From Nocardioides sp. Kera G14 (GTDB taxonomy: Bacteria; Actinomycetota; Actinomycetes; Propionibacteriales; Nocardioidaceae): a stretch of DNA of 64,000 bases. The stretch is taken from contig NZ_CP085839.1 in assembly GCF_020715565.1 (NCBI RefSeq), positions 496,001 through 560,000 of the forward strand. Reading direction: 5' to 3'. Below are positions 32,212 to 41,385 of the stretch, one piece after another (positions within the stretch are counted from its first letter, which is position 1; every line of letters starts with the position of its first letter). Both the position numbers and the translations under genes were made by a program. The notes beneath the pieces were generated by a model. That model saw only the letters and a program-made list of their open reading frames with translations. It was not told the origin of the DNA and ran no database searches.

Positions 32212-33894
32212 TCAGGCGTCGAGCGCCTTGTCGATGTCGTCCGAGTCGATGATCCGGTAGGCGTAGCCCTGCTCGGCGAGGAAGCGCTGGCGGTTCTGGG
32301 CGAAGTCGGCGTCGACGGTGTCCCGCGACACGACGGTGTAGAAGTGCGCGACCTTGCGAGAGCCGTCGGGCAGGGGAGGGCCGGGGCGGAGCAGGCGGCC
32401 GAGGCGCTGGGCCTCCTCCTGGCGTGAGCCGTAGGAGCCGGACACCTGGATCGCCACCTCCGCAGAAGGCAGATCGATGGAGAAGTTCGCGACCTTCGAG
32501 ACGACGAGCAGTCCGAGCTCGCCCGAGCGGAAGGCGTCGTACAGGCGCTGCCTCTCCTTCACCGGCGTCTCACCCGAGATGACCGGGGCGTCGAGCGCCT
32601 CCGAGAGCTCGTGCAGCTGCTCGAGGTACTGGCCGATGATCAGCGTCGGCTGTCCCTTGTGCTTGGTCACGAGTGACTGAACCACGTCGATCTTGTGGTG
32701 CGTACAGGACGCGAGGCGATAGCGCTCCTCCGGCTCGGCCGTGGCGTAGATCATCCGCTCGGCCGAGGGCAGGGTCACGCGGACCTCGACGCAGTCGGCC
32801 GGCGCGATGTAGCCCTGCGACTCGATGTCCTTCCACGGGGCGTCGTACCGCTTGGGGCCGATGAGGGAGAAGACGTCGCCCTCGCGGCCGTCCTCACGCA
32901 CGAGCGTCGCGGTGAGGCCGATGCGGCGGCGGGCCTGCAGGTCGGCGGTCATCCGGAAGATCGGCGCGGGCAGCAGATGCACCTCGTCGTAGACGATGAG
33001 ACCCCAGTCTCGGGCGTCGAGCAGCTCGAGGTGCGGGTAGACGCCCTTCCGCTTGAGCGTGAGCACCTGGTAGGTCGCGATCGTGACGGGGCGGATCTCC
33101 TTGCTGGTGCCGGAGTACTCGCCGATCTCGTCCTCGGTGAGGGAGGTCCGCTTGACGAGCTCGTCCTTCCACTGGCGCGCCGAGACGGCGTTGGTGACGA
33201 GGATGAGTGTCGTCGCCTTCGCGTGCGCCATCGCTGCGGCACCGACCAGCGTCTTGCCGGCCCCGCACGGCAGTACGACGACACCCGACCCGCCGTGCCA
33301 GAAGGACTCGGCCGCCTCGGACTGATACGGCCTGAGCTCCCACCCGGACTGGTCGAGCTCGATCGGATGGGCTTCGCCGTCGACGTACCCGGCGTAGTCC
33401 TCGGCCGGCCAGCCGAGCTTCAGCAGGGCCTGCTTGAGGTTGCCGCGCTCCGAGCCGTGCACGACGATCGCGGCCTCGGCGTCGGGCACCTCGTCATCGA
33501 CGCGGGCGCCCAGCATGCCGGCAACCTTCTTGGAGCGGACGACCTCGGTGAAGACGGCGGCGTCGGTGGAGGCCAGCACGAGGCCGTGGGTCGGGTGCTT
33601 CTCCAGCCTGAGGCGGCCGTAGCGCGCCATCGTCTCGGCGATGTCGACGAGCAGTGCGTGCGGCACGGCGTAACGACTGTGGGAGAGGAGTGCGTCGATG
33701 ACCTGCTCGGCGTCGTGGCCGGCCGCGCGGGCATTCCAGAGCCCGAGCGGCGTGAGGCGATAGGTGTGAATGTGCTCCGGCGAGCGCTCCAGCTCGGCGA
33801 ACGGGGCGATGGCCTTGCGCGCCTCGCCTGCCGCCGGATGGTCCACCTCGAGCAGCAGGGTCTTGTCCGACTGCACGATCAGGGGTCCATCCAC
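32212..33894 (-). CDS. DNA repair helicase XPB (ERCC3-like)
   Basis: 560 residues, SF2 helicase. An N-terminal helicase-associated region (VDGPLIVQSDKTLLLEVDHP) is followed by Walker A VVVLPCGAGKTLVGAAAMA, the DEAH-type box LIVYDEVHLLPAP (DEVH), LTATLVREDGREGDVFSLIG (RED motif) and the C-terminal helicase half with KVANFSIDLPSAEVAIQVSG and GSRQEEAQRLGRLLRP (motif VI). It matches the bacterial XPB found in mycobacteria. GTG 33894 fits the family start; ATG 33939 would add 15 residues. A partner Bax1-like nuclease is not nearby. Flanked by the HTH gene and, across a divergent promoter, cysteine dioxygenase. Confidence 0.95.
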   Translation of the reverse strand: MDGPLIVQSDKTLLLEVDHPAAGEARKAIAPFAELERSPEHIHTYRLTPLGLWNARAAGHDAEQVIDALLSHSRYAVPHALLVDIAETMARYGRLRLEKHPTHGLVLASTDAAVFTEVVRSKKVAGMLGARVDDEVPDAEAAIVVHGSERGNLKQALLKLGWPAEDYAGYVDGEAHPIELDQSGWELRPYQSEAAESFWHGGSGVVVLPCGAGKTLVGAAAMAHAKATTLILVTNAVSARQWKDELVKRTSLTEDEIGEYSGTSKEIRPVTIATYQVLTLKRKGVYPHLELLDARDWGLIVYDEVHLLPAPIFRMTADLQARRRIGLTATLVREDGREGDVFSLIGPKRYDAPWKDIESQGYIAPADCVEVRVTLPSAERMIYATAEPEERYRLASCTHHKIDVVQSLVTKHKGQPTLIIGQYLEQLHELSEALDAPVISGETPVKERQRLYDAFRSGELGLLVVSKVANFSIDLPSAEVAIQVSGSYGSRQEEAQRLGRLLRPGPPLPDGSRKVAHFYTVVSRDTVDADFAQNRQRFLAEQGYAYRIIDSDDIDKALDA

Positions 33895-33933
33895 GAGGGG
33901 CAATCCTACGAGTGGGCTGGCTGCGGACGCGTA

Positions 33934-33964
33934 TTGCATAAAGTCGAGTTACTTACTCTAGTAT
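33934..33964. promoter_or_regulatory. Divergent promoters for XPB (-) and cysteine dioxygenase (+)
   Basis: TAGTAT (33959-33964) lies 7 bases before the dioxygenase ATG, suggesting a near-leaderless message, with TTGCAT (33934-33939) as a possible -35. On the other strand TAGAGT (33960-33955) serves XPB. The two -10 hexamers share bases 33959-33960. A dyad GAGT-N5-ACTC (33946-33958) lies across them. Confidence 0.5.
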
Positions 33965-33970
33965 TCAGTC

Positions 33971-34414
33971 ATGACCGCCCTGACCGTGCTCCCGCTGCTC
34001 GAGGCCCTCCGTGACTACTCGCGCGACCCGGCCCTCCTCCATCTGCTCGAGGCCCCCTCGGACGGACGCGACGTCCTCCTGCTCCAGCGCGCCGACGACC
34101 TCGAGGTCTGGCTCATCACGTGGGCGCCCGGCGCCGACACCGGCTACCACGACCACGGCACCGCGACGGGTGCCTACACCGTGCTGTCGGGCGCCCTGGT
34201 GGAGTACGACGTCGACGGCGGCCTCCAGCTCGCCGACCTCACGCCGGGTGACGCCCGGGCCTACGCCGCCGGGCACGTCCACAACGTGCGCAACGCCGGT
34301 CCGCTGCCGGCGCTCTCGCTCCACGCCTACTCGCCGCGGCTGGATGCGATGAACCACTACGACTACCGCGGAAACCGCCTCGTGCTCACCTCGGCGGAGC
34401 CCGGTCGCGCCTGA
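33971..34414 (+). CDS. Cysteine dioxygenase family protein
   Basis: 147 residues, cupin. Oxidises cysteine to cysteine sulfinate with Fe(II) and O2. Metal-binding block YHDHGTATGAYTVLSGALVE supplies two His; the third His is in GHVHNVRNAG. ALSLHAYSPRLDAMNHYDYRG is the typical CDO C-terminal part. The classical Cys-Tyr crosslink cannot be confirmed by reading. ATG 33971. The short length and pattern fit actinobacterial CDO; a 3-mercaptopropionate or related thiol dioxygenase remains possible. Confidence 0.88.
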   Translation: MTALTVLPLLEALRDYSRDPALLHLLEAPSDGRDVLLLQRADDLEVWLITWAPGADTGYHDHGTATGAYTVLSGALVEYDVDGGLQLADLTPGDARAYAAGHVHNVRNAGPLPALSLHAYSPRLDAMNHYDYRGNRLVLTSAEPGRA

Positions 34415-34471
34415 ACACCCCGGGATGCGAGTGCCTGACCCCGCCCTGAGGGAGTGAGGCGCGCTCACCAC

Positions 34472-36454
34472 TCAGAGGGCGCGCACGTCGCGGATGCGGT
34501 GGATCGCGAACATCCGGTCCTCGGCGGAGCGCTGGTCCTCGGCGAGCAGCTGACCCTCCCGGATCGCGCGCGGTGCGACGACGCGGTCGGAGAGGGTGCC
34601 GTGGTTGTCGACGTACGTCAGGACGACGGACTGCGCCGAGTCGATGGCGTCGCGCAGCTCGGCCAGCGCATCGGCAGGTGAGAGCGGCCCGTCCCGACGA
34701 GGGCGGGAGGCGGCTGCGGCGTCGCCGGCACGGATGGCGGCGACCACGCCGGGGACGCGGGCGGCCTCGCGGGCCACGGCGACGGCCGCTCCGCTGCGTC
34801 GGCTGCGAGGGAGGCGGGCGCGGTGGGCGTCGGGGCGCGCGATGTGCACCGATCCGTCAGCCGCCTCGACGACGGGTGCGGCGCCGAGCTCGCGGAGCCG
34901 GGGGAGGAGGATGTCGATCGGCGTCGTCGAGATGAGGACGGTCGGCGCGATCCGCCGCAGGCCCAGCGTGGAGGCCTTCGGGTGGTGCATCAGCTCCGCG
35001 AGCGCGTGTTCGTCGTCGGCACGCAGGAAGGCCTCGGCATGACCCACCCGGATCGAGCCGTAGGTGCGTGCCGTGTCGTCGACGAGATAGGTCAGCGGCT
35101 GCGGCACCGGTGTGCGCGAGACGGTCGCGAGGAAGGCGTGGATCTCCGCCGCCGTCCAGCCTGCGTCCAGTCCGCCGCGCACGCTCGCCGTCGTGAACCG
35201 GTAGACGGTCGCCCCGCCCCGTGACTCCACCTCCGCCACCAGGGCGAGCTGCCGCGCGAGCGTCGGCTCGAGTGGCCCCGGGGCCACCGCCGTCAGGTCC
35301 GCCTGGAGCAGCACGTGGTCGACGGGCGCCGGCAACAGCTCGGCCAGCACCGCCGTCGCGCCCTCGGTCTCGCCGGCCACCAGCCTCCGGCCGTACGTCG
35401 ACAGCCCGTCCAGTCCGGTCACCCCGAGGAACCCCGCCTCGGTCACCGCCCACAGCACCTGGCTCTCCCGCGCCCGCGACCGCCGCGGGCGTAGCCACCC
35501 GAGGCGCGCGACCAGCGCCGGCACGCCGGTGGTGGCGGCCAGCACCTCCCCTGCGGGCAGCTCGGCGAGCGACGCAAGCACCATGCGGCGGGTCTCAGCG
35601 AGGTCGGGTGAGACGAGCTCGGCGACGAGCGCATTGACGGGCTTGCCGGCTGAGTCACGACCCCCGACGAGGCCGGGAGCGCGCTCGAGGTCGAGCCACG
35701 CGCGGGCCATCACGAGCCAGCGCTCGGCGGTCGGTCGGGCGCTCCATGCGTCGAACGCGTCGGTCGGCATCCAGGACGGGTTGCCGTCCTCGTCCGCGGC
35801 GGTCGCGGCGAGTCCGGCCGCCACGGCGACCTCAGCCAGAAGTGCGGCCTGTTGCTCGTCCACCTGGACCCGGGCGGCGAGCGCCTTGAGCTCACGCACA
35901 CCGAGCCCGCCGGTGCGCAGCGCGGTGGCCGGCCGTGTGCCCCACGTGTCGAGGAGCAGCTCTAGTCGGCGTACGGCCTCGAAGGCGGCGCCTGCGGCAG
36001 CACGGTCGACGAGCTGCGATGAGCGCGCAGAGGTGGGAAGGCCCGGCGGCTCGGGGGAGGTGGAGGTCGGGAAGCTCCCCGGCGCGAGCGCCTCGCTCAC
36101 GCCGCTCGCCACCCGCAGGCCAGCCGAGGAGCTCCACACGAGCGCACGTTCCAGCAACAGTGACAGGGCGGCAGAGACCGCTTCGCCGCGTGCCTCGAGC
36201 GAGGTCCGAAGCACGGGCTGGGAGGTCATCACGGCACCGACCAGCGCGAGCTCGAAGTGGGTGAGACCGTCCAGCGCCCGGCTCACACTCGCCCTGGTCG
36301 AGGCGCGGGCGGCCAGCTGGGCGGAGTCCTGCGGAGCAGGGCTGGCCAGGTCTGGGCGCGCGTGCAGCAGCCGTCCCATCTGCTCGTCGTCCCACGAGCG
36401 GAGCTGGTCGGCGAGGGAGCGGAAGCCCTCGCCTGCCTCCATCTGACCGCTCAT
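34472..36454 (-). CDS. Helicase-associated domain protein (XPB/Ssl2-like N-terminal, WYL-like end)
   Basis: 660 residues. No helicase motor motifs. The middle (LPAPVDHVLLQADLTAVAPGPLEP, about 380-500) matches the XPB/Ssl2 helicase-associated domain; the C-terminus (AELRDAIDSAQSVVLTYVDN, then DRVVAPRAI) reads like a WYL-type fold. It resembles the large uncharacterised helicase-C-like proteins of mycobacteria. ATG 36454 is used (GGAGGG is directly adjacent); ATG 36442 would have a better spacing. It lies one gene away from XPB on the same strand, separated by the dioxygenase, so a joint repair role is suggested but not shown. Confidence 0.82.
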   Translation of the reverse strand: MSGQMEAGEGFRSLADQLRSWDDEQMGRLLHARPDLASPAPQDSAQLAARASTRASVSRALDGLTHFELALVGAVMTSQPVLRTSLEARGEAVSAALSLLLERALVWSSSAGLRVASGVSEALAPGSFPTSTSPEPPGLPTSARSSQLVDRAAAGAAFEAVRRLELLLDTWGTRPATALRTGGLGVRELKALAARVQVDEQQAALLAEVAVAAGLAATAADEDGNPSWMPTDAFDAWSARPTAERWLVMARAWLDLERAPGLVGGRDSAGKPVNALVAELVSPDLAETRRMVLASLAELPAGEVLAATTGVPALVARLGWLRPRRSRARESQVLWAVTEAGFLGVTGLDGLSTYGRRLVAGETEGATAVLAELLPAPVDHVLLQADLTAVAPGPLEPTLARQLALVAEVESRGGATVYRFTTASVRGGLDAGWTAAEIHAFLATVSRTPVPQPLTYLVDDTARTYGSIRVGHAEAFLRADDEHALAELMHHPKASTLGLRRIAPTVLISTTPIDILLPRLRELGAAPVVEAADGSVHIARPDAHRARLPRSRRSGAAVAVAREAARVPGVVAAIRAGDAAAASRPRRDGPLSPADALAELRDAIDSAQSVVLTYVDNHGTLSDRVVAPRAIREGQLLAEDQRSAEDRMFAIHRIRDVRAL

Positions 36455-36495
36455 CCCTCCAACGGTAGTGGAGGGTGGTGTGGTGGGATGTGCCT

Positions 36496-37971
36496 GTGAC
36501 TGAACGGACCCTCTCCTATCGACCGGGTGGCTGGCTGGGGATCGTGGGCGTGAACGCGACGGTGTTGCTGCCCGGGACCGAGAAGGCCCGCGCCGGCGCG
36601 CTGTGGCCGCTCGTCGACGACGGTGCCGGCTTCGACGCCGTGCTTGACGCCCTGGTGGCGGGCGGCCTCTCGTCGTTGCCCGGCTTCGTCCTCCTCGCGG
36701 ACAGCGGTGACTCCGTCCGCGTCCTCGTGCGCGGCGGCGCCACCGCCACCTTCGACACCGCCGAGGGTCCTGTGGTCGTCTCGGCCGACCCCGGCTCGAT
36801 GTGGAGCGAGCGCACGCTCGCCGCCAGCGCCTACGCCATCTCCCTGCCCGACGAACCCGCGGACGGCACCCCGCTCGCGGTGAGTGAGGGTCTCGTCCGC
36901 CTCGGCGCCCTGCGGACACCGAGCCGCGGCTCGCGCCTGGCCTCGGTCGTCCAGCTCGCACCGCTTGCCGACCCGGCTGGATCCGCAGAGCTGCCCGCCG
37001 CGGACGTCGACTTCCTGGCAGACGAGCCGGCCGTCATCCCTGCGCCGCCCACGACGCCCCCGCCGCCCGTACCTCCGGTGGCCGCGCCGCTCGGCCTCGC
37101 GCCCGACGCCTCCTCGGACGACGACCTGGCCGACCTCGTCGACGAGTCCGACCCGTCAGACGAGGAGGAGGCCGGTGACGACGAGGCCGACGAGCTCGAC
37201 GACCTCGCCGAGGACGACGAGCTCCTCGAGTCGGAGCAGGGCGACTTCGGTGACGCGCCGACCGAGGTGCACGACGCCCTCTTCGGTGAGTACGTCGACG
37301 ACGAGGCGTCTGCCAGCGGCGAGGCCGACGCCCTGAGCTCGAGTGACCCCGCCGACGCTGATGTGAGCGACACCGACCTCGAGGGTGACGAGGATGCGGC
37401 CACCGACGACATCCCGGTGATCGACGACGTGGACCCGCTTGGCGCCCCGCCGTCATGGACGCCCGACGTACCCCCGCTCCCGCCCGTCCCGGCCGGGCCG
37501 CCGACCGGCCTTCCCGTCACGCCGCCGAGCCTGCCGGCGCCGCCGGCAGGCCCGCCGAGCACGCCTCCGGCTGCGGTCGTCGACGAGGAGCCCACCGAGG
37601 CGCTCGCGCCGATGACGCCGGCGGCACCAGCTCCTCATCTCTCGTTCTCCAGCGGCGCCGAGGTCGACGTCGACGGTCTCGTCGTCATCGGCCGTCGGCC
37701 CGACGCGGGTCGCTTCCCGCCGGAGGACCAGCCGCTGCTCGTCGCCGTCCCGAGCCCGCACTCGGAGATCTCCTCGACGCACCTCGAGGTCAGGCCCGGC
37801 ACCGGCGACAGGGCCGGCCGAGCGGTCGTGACGGATCTCGGCTCGACCAACGGCACCCTCGTCGTGCAGCCGGGTCACAAGCCCGAGGAGCTCCGCGCAG
37901 GCGTTCCCGTCACGCTCGAGAGTGGCGCGCTCATCGATCTGGGCGACGGCCTCACCATCCGCGTCCGCTGA
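36496..37971 (+). CDS. FHA-domain protein with acidic and proline-rich linker
   Basis: 491 residues. An N-terminal globular domain (1-175, LSYRPGGWLGIVGVNATVLL) is joined by a strongly acidic linker (about 220-320, runs of Asp/Glu) and a Pro-rich segment (about 330-375) to a C-terminal FHA phosphothreonine-binding domain (about 395-491). The latter has VVIGRRPDAGR, PHSEISSTHLEV and DLGSTNGTLV. It probably binds phosphorylated targets of a Ser/Thr kinase. GTG 36496 is chosen; GTG 36490 is an alternative. Divergent from the helicase-associated gene. Confidence 0.88.
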   Translation: MTERTLSYRPGGWLGIVGVNATVLLPGTEKARAGALWPLVDDGAGFDAVLDALVAGGLSSLPGFVLLADSGDSVRVLVRGGATATFDTAEGPVVVSADPGSMWSERTLAASAYAISLPDEPADGTPLAVSEGLVRLGALRTPSRGSRLASVVQLAPLADPAGSAELPAADVDFLADEPAVIPAPPTTPPPPVPPVAAPLGLAPDASSDDDLADLVDESDPSDEEEAGDDEADELDDLAEDDELLESEQGDFGDAPTEVHDALFGEYVDDEASASGEADALSSSDPADADVSDTDLEGDEDAATDDIPVIDDVDPLGAPPSWTPDVPPLPPVPAGPPTGLPVTPPSLPAPPAGPPSTPPAAVVDEEPTEALAPMTPAAPAPHLSFSSGAEVDVDGLVVIGRRPDAGRFPPEDQPLLVAVPSPHSEISSTHLEVRPGTGDRAGRAVVTDLGSTNGTLVVQPGHKPEELRAGVPVTLESGALIDLGDGLTIRVR

Positions 37972-38073
37972 CGACCCTGGCACGCACGCTCGCGGCGTTG
38001 CTCGTCGGTCGACGGCCAAACCCGGGCCGCCTTCCCTCCGGCGCCTTGCGATCGCACGCACCAGAGCCGTCAG
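37972..38073. other. Convergent intergenic stretch without a gene
   Basis: 102 bases between the FHA gene and lepB, both ending here. No hairpin or repeat worth naming was found. Confidence 0.4.
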
Positions 38074-38793
38074 CTACTTCGTGGCCGGAGCGACGTCGGC
38101 GAAGACGTCGGGGCGGTGCTCGATGCTGAACCGCCCGAAGGGCCAGACGAGCGCGATCACGCGCCCGACGACGAGCTTCTCGTCGACGAAGGCGCTCGAC
38201 GGATCACAGGGCGTGTCACCACCGGACTGACAGAGGTGGAAGGAGCTGTCGGCCGAGTCGTCACGGTTGTCGCCCATCACGAAGAGCTTCCCCTTGGGCA
38301 CGACGGCCTTCCATCCCGGCACACAGCCGGGGCCCTGCGGGCCGTCACAGGTCTGCTGCGGGTCGATGAACTCGTCCTCGTCCAGAGGCGTCCCGTTGAC
38401 GGAGATCCGGCCCTGCTTGTCACAGCAGACGACGGTGTCACCCGGCACGCCGATGACGCGCTTCACGAGGTGGCCGCCACTGGGGTAGAGCCCGATCTTC
38501 TCGAGGCCCTTGGAGACGGCGCTGGTGGGGCCGGCGTTCTCGGCCTCGTTGAGCCAGCCACCCGGGTCGCCGAAGACGACGATGTCGCCGCGCTTCGGGC
38601 TGCTGAACCAGTACGACGGCTTCTCGACGAGGATCCGGTCGTTGATCTGGAGGCCCGGCTCCATCGAGCCCGAGGGGATGTAGAACGCCTGCACCAGGAA
38701 CGTCTTGACCGCGATGGCGAGGACGACCGCCACGACCAGCAGGATGACGGTCTCGCGGAAGACCTTCCAGGAACTGCGCTCGTCTGTGGCCAC
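38074..38793 (-). CDS. lepB: Signal peptidase I (type S26)
   Basis: Removes signal peptides from secreted proteins at the membrane. 239 residues with one N-terminal helix (ETVILLVVAVVLAIAVKTFLV). Box B QAFYIPSGSMEPGL carries the catalytic Ser (about residue 43); GHLVKRVIGVPGD has the catalytic Lys; FVMGDNRDDSADS is box E. Two Cys-rich inserts (VVCCDKQ and TCDGPQGPGCVPG) lie in the extracytoplasmic part. GTG start at 38793. Divergent from the HAD gene. Confidence 0.94.
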   Translation of the reverse strand: MATDERSSWKVFRETVILLVVAVVLAIAVKTFLVQAFYIPSGSMEPGLQINDRILVEKPSYWFSSPKRGDIVVFGDPGGWLNEAENAGPTSAVSKGLEKIGLYPSGGHLVKRVIGVPGDTVVCCDKQGRISVNGTPLDEDEFIDPQQTCDGPQGPGCVPGWKAVVPKGKLFVMGDNRDDSADSSFHLCQSGGDTPCDPSSAFVDEKLVVGRVIALVWPFGRFSIEHRPDVFADVAPATK

Positions 38794-38845
38794 GTGCGGA
38801 CCCTATCGGCACGACGGTTGGCACCTGCGCACTACTCTCGGAGCC

Positions 38846-39457
38846 ATGTCAAGGCAGCTCACCGTCGGGTTCGACCTCGACATGACGCTGATCGACACCG
38901 CTCCGGGCTTCGCCGATGTGCTGCGTGCACTGGGCGGTGAGATCGGCGTGGAGCTCCCCGCCGAGCAGCTCGTCGAGAAGCTCGGACCGCCCATTGACGT
39001 GATGCTGGCGCCGTACATCCCCGAGGCCGATCTCCCCCAGGTCACCGACCGCTTCCGCGCCCTCTACCCGGCCCACGCGATCATCAACGTGCCGGCCCTG
39101 CCGGGTGCCCACGAGGCGATGGCCGCGGTCCGCGAGCACGGCGGACGCGTCATCGTCGTGACCGGCAAGTTCAAGCCCAACGCGCAGCTCCACGTGGACC
39201 ACCTCGGCTTCGAGGTCGACCACCTCGAGGGCTGGGTCTGGGGTGTCGGCAAGGCCGAGATCCTCAGGGCCGAGGGCGCGAGCGTGTACGTCGGCGACCA
39301 CATCCACGACGTCGAGGGAGCGCTCGCCGCCGGGGTCACCAGTGTCAGCGTCCTCACCGGGGGATGCACCCGCGAGGAGCTCCTCGACGCCGGCACGCAT
39401 GTCGTGTTGGAGTCCCTGCGAGAATTCCCCGCGTGGCTTGAGGACCATCTCCGCTAG
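38846..39457 (+). CDS. HAD-superfamily hydrolase (phosphoglycolate-phosphatase-like)
   Basis: 203 residues. Motif I GFDLDMTLIDT (nucleophile and acid Asp), motif II VIVVTGKFKPN (Thr), motif III Lys in GVGKAEIL, and motif IV VYVGDHIHDVEGA. The cap lies between motifs I and II. Substrate unknown; phosphoglycolate or another small sugar phosphate is plausible. ATG 38846, no strong Shine-Dalgarno. Followed after 72 bases by the cold-shock gene. Confidence 0.88.
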   Translation: MSRQLTVGFDLDMTLIDTAPGFADVLRALGGEIGVELPAEQLVEKLGPPIDVMLAPYIPEADLPQVTDRFRALYPAHAIINVPALPGAHEAMAAVREHGGRVIVVTGKFKPNAQLHVDHLGFEVDHLEGWVWGVGKAEILRAEGASVYVGDHIHDVEGALAAGVTSVSVLTGGCTREELLDAGTHVVLESLREFPAWLEDHLR

Positions 39458-39529
39458 GCTTTTCGGGCCTCATCAACGCAGGCAACTCGACGTACATCCC
39501 CAGCGACGCAAGCAAGAAGAGGTAGCCCC

Positions 39530-39928
39530 GTGCCCACTGGCAAGGTGAAGTGGTTCAGCGCCGAGAAGGGCTTCGGCTTCATCGCGCAGGAGGACGGCAC
39601 CGAGGTGTACGTCCACGCGGACGCCCTCCAGCCCGGCGCCGACAAGCTGCTCAAGGGCGGCACCCGCGTCGAGTTCGAGGTCTACCAGGGCCGCAAGGGC
39701 GCCCAGGCCGGTCACGTGAAGGTGCTCGACTCCGCGCCGTCGGTCTCGCGCAACCTCGCCAACGCCAAGCGCCGCAAGCCCGAGGAGATGGAGATCATCG
39801 TCGAGAACGTGATCAAGCTCCTCGACGACATCCGCGAGGGCTACGCCCACGGCCGTCCCCCGACGAAGGATCTCGGCAAGAAGATCGCGCCGGCGCTGCG
39901 CAACCTTGCCGACGAGTTCGAGCTCTGA
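39530..39928 (+). CDS. Cold-shock domain protein with C-terminal extension
   Basis: 132 residues, about twice a standard CspA. The cold-shock domain (1-65) has GKVKWFSAEKGFGFIAQEDG (RNP1) and VYVHADAL (RNP2). The extra 65 residues (KRRKPEEMEIIVENVIKLLD, then PPTKDLGKKIAPALRNLADE) form a helical tail common in actinobacterial homologues. Nucleic-acid chaperone. GTG start; the upstream GAGGTAG is a fair ribosome site. Ends one base from the convergent MFS stop. Confidence 0.93.
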   Translation: MPTGKVKWFSAEKGFGFIAQEDGTEVYVHADALQPGADKLLKGGTRVEFEVYQGRKGAQAGHVKVLDSAPSVSRNLANAKRRKPEEMEIIVENVIKLLDDIREGYAHGRPPTKDLGKKIAPALRNLADEFEL

Positions 39929-39929
39929 T

Positions 39930-41315
39930 TCAGGCCGTACGCCGACCCGGCCTGCTCATCAACACGTAGAAGGTCCACGCGCCGAGCACGGCGGCGGTCA
40001 CGAAGAGGCCCAGCCGTGCGTTGAGCGGCAGGGCGATGCCGACGAAGCCGCCGATCACCCAGGCGAGCTGGAGGGTGGTGTCCGAGCGGGCGAAGGCCGA
40101 GGTCTGCACCGACGGTGGGATGTGCGCCTGGATCGAGGAGTCGAGCGAGAACTTCGCGAGCGAGGCGCCGAGCCCGGTGACGAGTCCGAGCAGGGCGACG
40201 AGCGGCACCGAGTAGAAGAGGGCCGCCAGCAGCGCGACGGCGGTGTCCAGCACCATCACGGCCGAGACGGTCATGGCCGGCCGGATGTTGCGGACGACCG
40301 AGGCCGCGGCGACACCGAGGAAGTTGCCGGTGCCGGCCGCCCCCGCCACGATCGCGATCAGCAGTGTGGGGGACCAGTCGTGTAGCGGGTGCGCCTGAAG
40401 CAGGAACGCGAAGAACATCAGCAGGAAGCCGTAGAGGAACTTCGGTGCGCAGTTCGCCCGCAGGGCATAGGCGACGGTGGCGGGCATCGGCATCCGGAGC
40501 GTCCCGGTCGCGGGCTTCCCCTCGCGGCGGAAGGCCAACGTGCCCTCACCCACGTTGGAGTCCACCGAGGCTGGCAGCCGGATCGCCAACACGGTCGCGA
40601 CGACGAAGAGCAGGAACGCCCACCGCAGCACCCACTGCGGGCCGACCATCGAGGCCAGCCCGGCGATCGGCGCCGAGGCGCAGACGCCCACGATGCCGGC
40701 CATCGCTACCCGGCCGTTGGCCTTGACGAGCGTGACTCCCTCAGGGAGCAGTCGGGGGACCGCGGCGGCCTTGGTGACGCCGTACGCCTTGGAGGCGACG
40801 AGCACGCCGAGGGCGGCGGGGAACATGGCCGGGGACTCCTTGGCCAACGCGCCGGCCAGCACCCAACAGAGGAAGGCGCGCACCGCCATCACCGCGCCGA
40901 TCGCCCAGCGGCGGCCGTGCGCGACGCGGTCGAGGAACGGACCGAGCAGCGGCGCGACGATCGCGAACGGCAGCATCGTCAGCCCGAGGAAGAGCGCCAC
41001 CGACTCACGCGACGACGAACCGCCCGAGCCGGGCACCTGGAAGAAGAGTGAGCCTGCCAGCGAGATCGCGACGGCGGCGTCACCGGCCGTGTTGAACGCA
41101 TGCATCTCGATGAGCCGCGAGAGGCCCGACGCCTCAGCGCCCTGCGCCGACGCGGCCCGGCGGGCCTGGCGGAACGTGAACCGTGAGAACCGCCCGACGC
41201 CACGCGCCGTGGCGGCAACGCCGCGGGCCGTGCCGCGAGCGGCGGTGCCGGCGGCCTGGGCCGCCTTCGCCGCGCCGCTGTCCGGCTTGCCGGCGTCCTC
41301 CGTCACGGCACCCAT
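39930..41315 (-). CDS. MFS transporter with Ala-rich cytoplasmic N-terminus
   Basis: 461 residues. The first ~75 residues are soluble and Ala/Arg-rich (GTAARGTARGVAATARGVGR), then about 12 helices. MFS wording includes LTMLPFAIVAPLLGPFLDR and LPEGVTLVKANGRVAMAGI. Actinobacterial members of this kind are found beside cold-shock genes and DUF3027; the substrate is unknown. ATG 41315 is chosen; the longer frame upstream overlaps the divergent gene. Divergent from the DUF3027 gene (70 bases). Confidence 0.85.
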   Translation of the reverse strand: MGAVTEDAGKPDSGAAKAAQAAGTAARGTARGVAATARGVGRFSRFTFRQARRAASAQGAEASGLSRLIEMHAFNTAGDAAVAISLAGSLFFQVPGSGGSSSRESVALFLGLTMLPFAIVAPLLGPFLDRVAHGRRWAIGAVMAVRAFLCWVLAGALAKESPAMFPAALGVLVASKAYGVTKAAAVPRLLPEGVTLVKANGRVAMAGIVGVCASAPIAGLASMVGPQWVLRWAFLLFVVATVLAIRLPASVDSNVGEGTLAFRREGKPATGTLRMPMPATVAYALRANCAPKFLYGFLLMFFAFLLQAHPLHDWSPTLLIAIVAGAAGTGNFLGVAAASVVRNIRPAMTVSAVMVLDTAVALLAALFYSVPLVALLGLVTGLGASLAKFSLDSSIQAHIPPSVQTSAFARSDTTLQLAWVIGGFVGIALPLNARLGLFVTAAVLGAWTFYVLMSRPGRRTA

Positions 41316-41385
41316 CCTTGCAGCCGCCGCGTGTCGCTCCGCCCCCGACCTGACAGCGCGTCGCCGGATCAGGGATGATGTCGCG

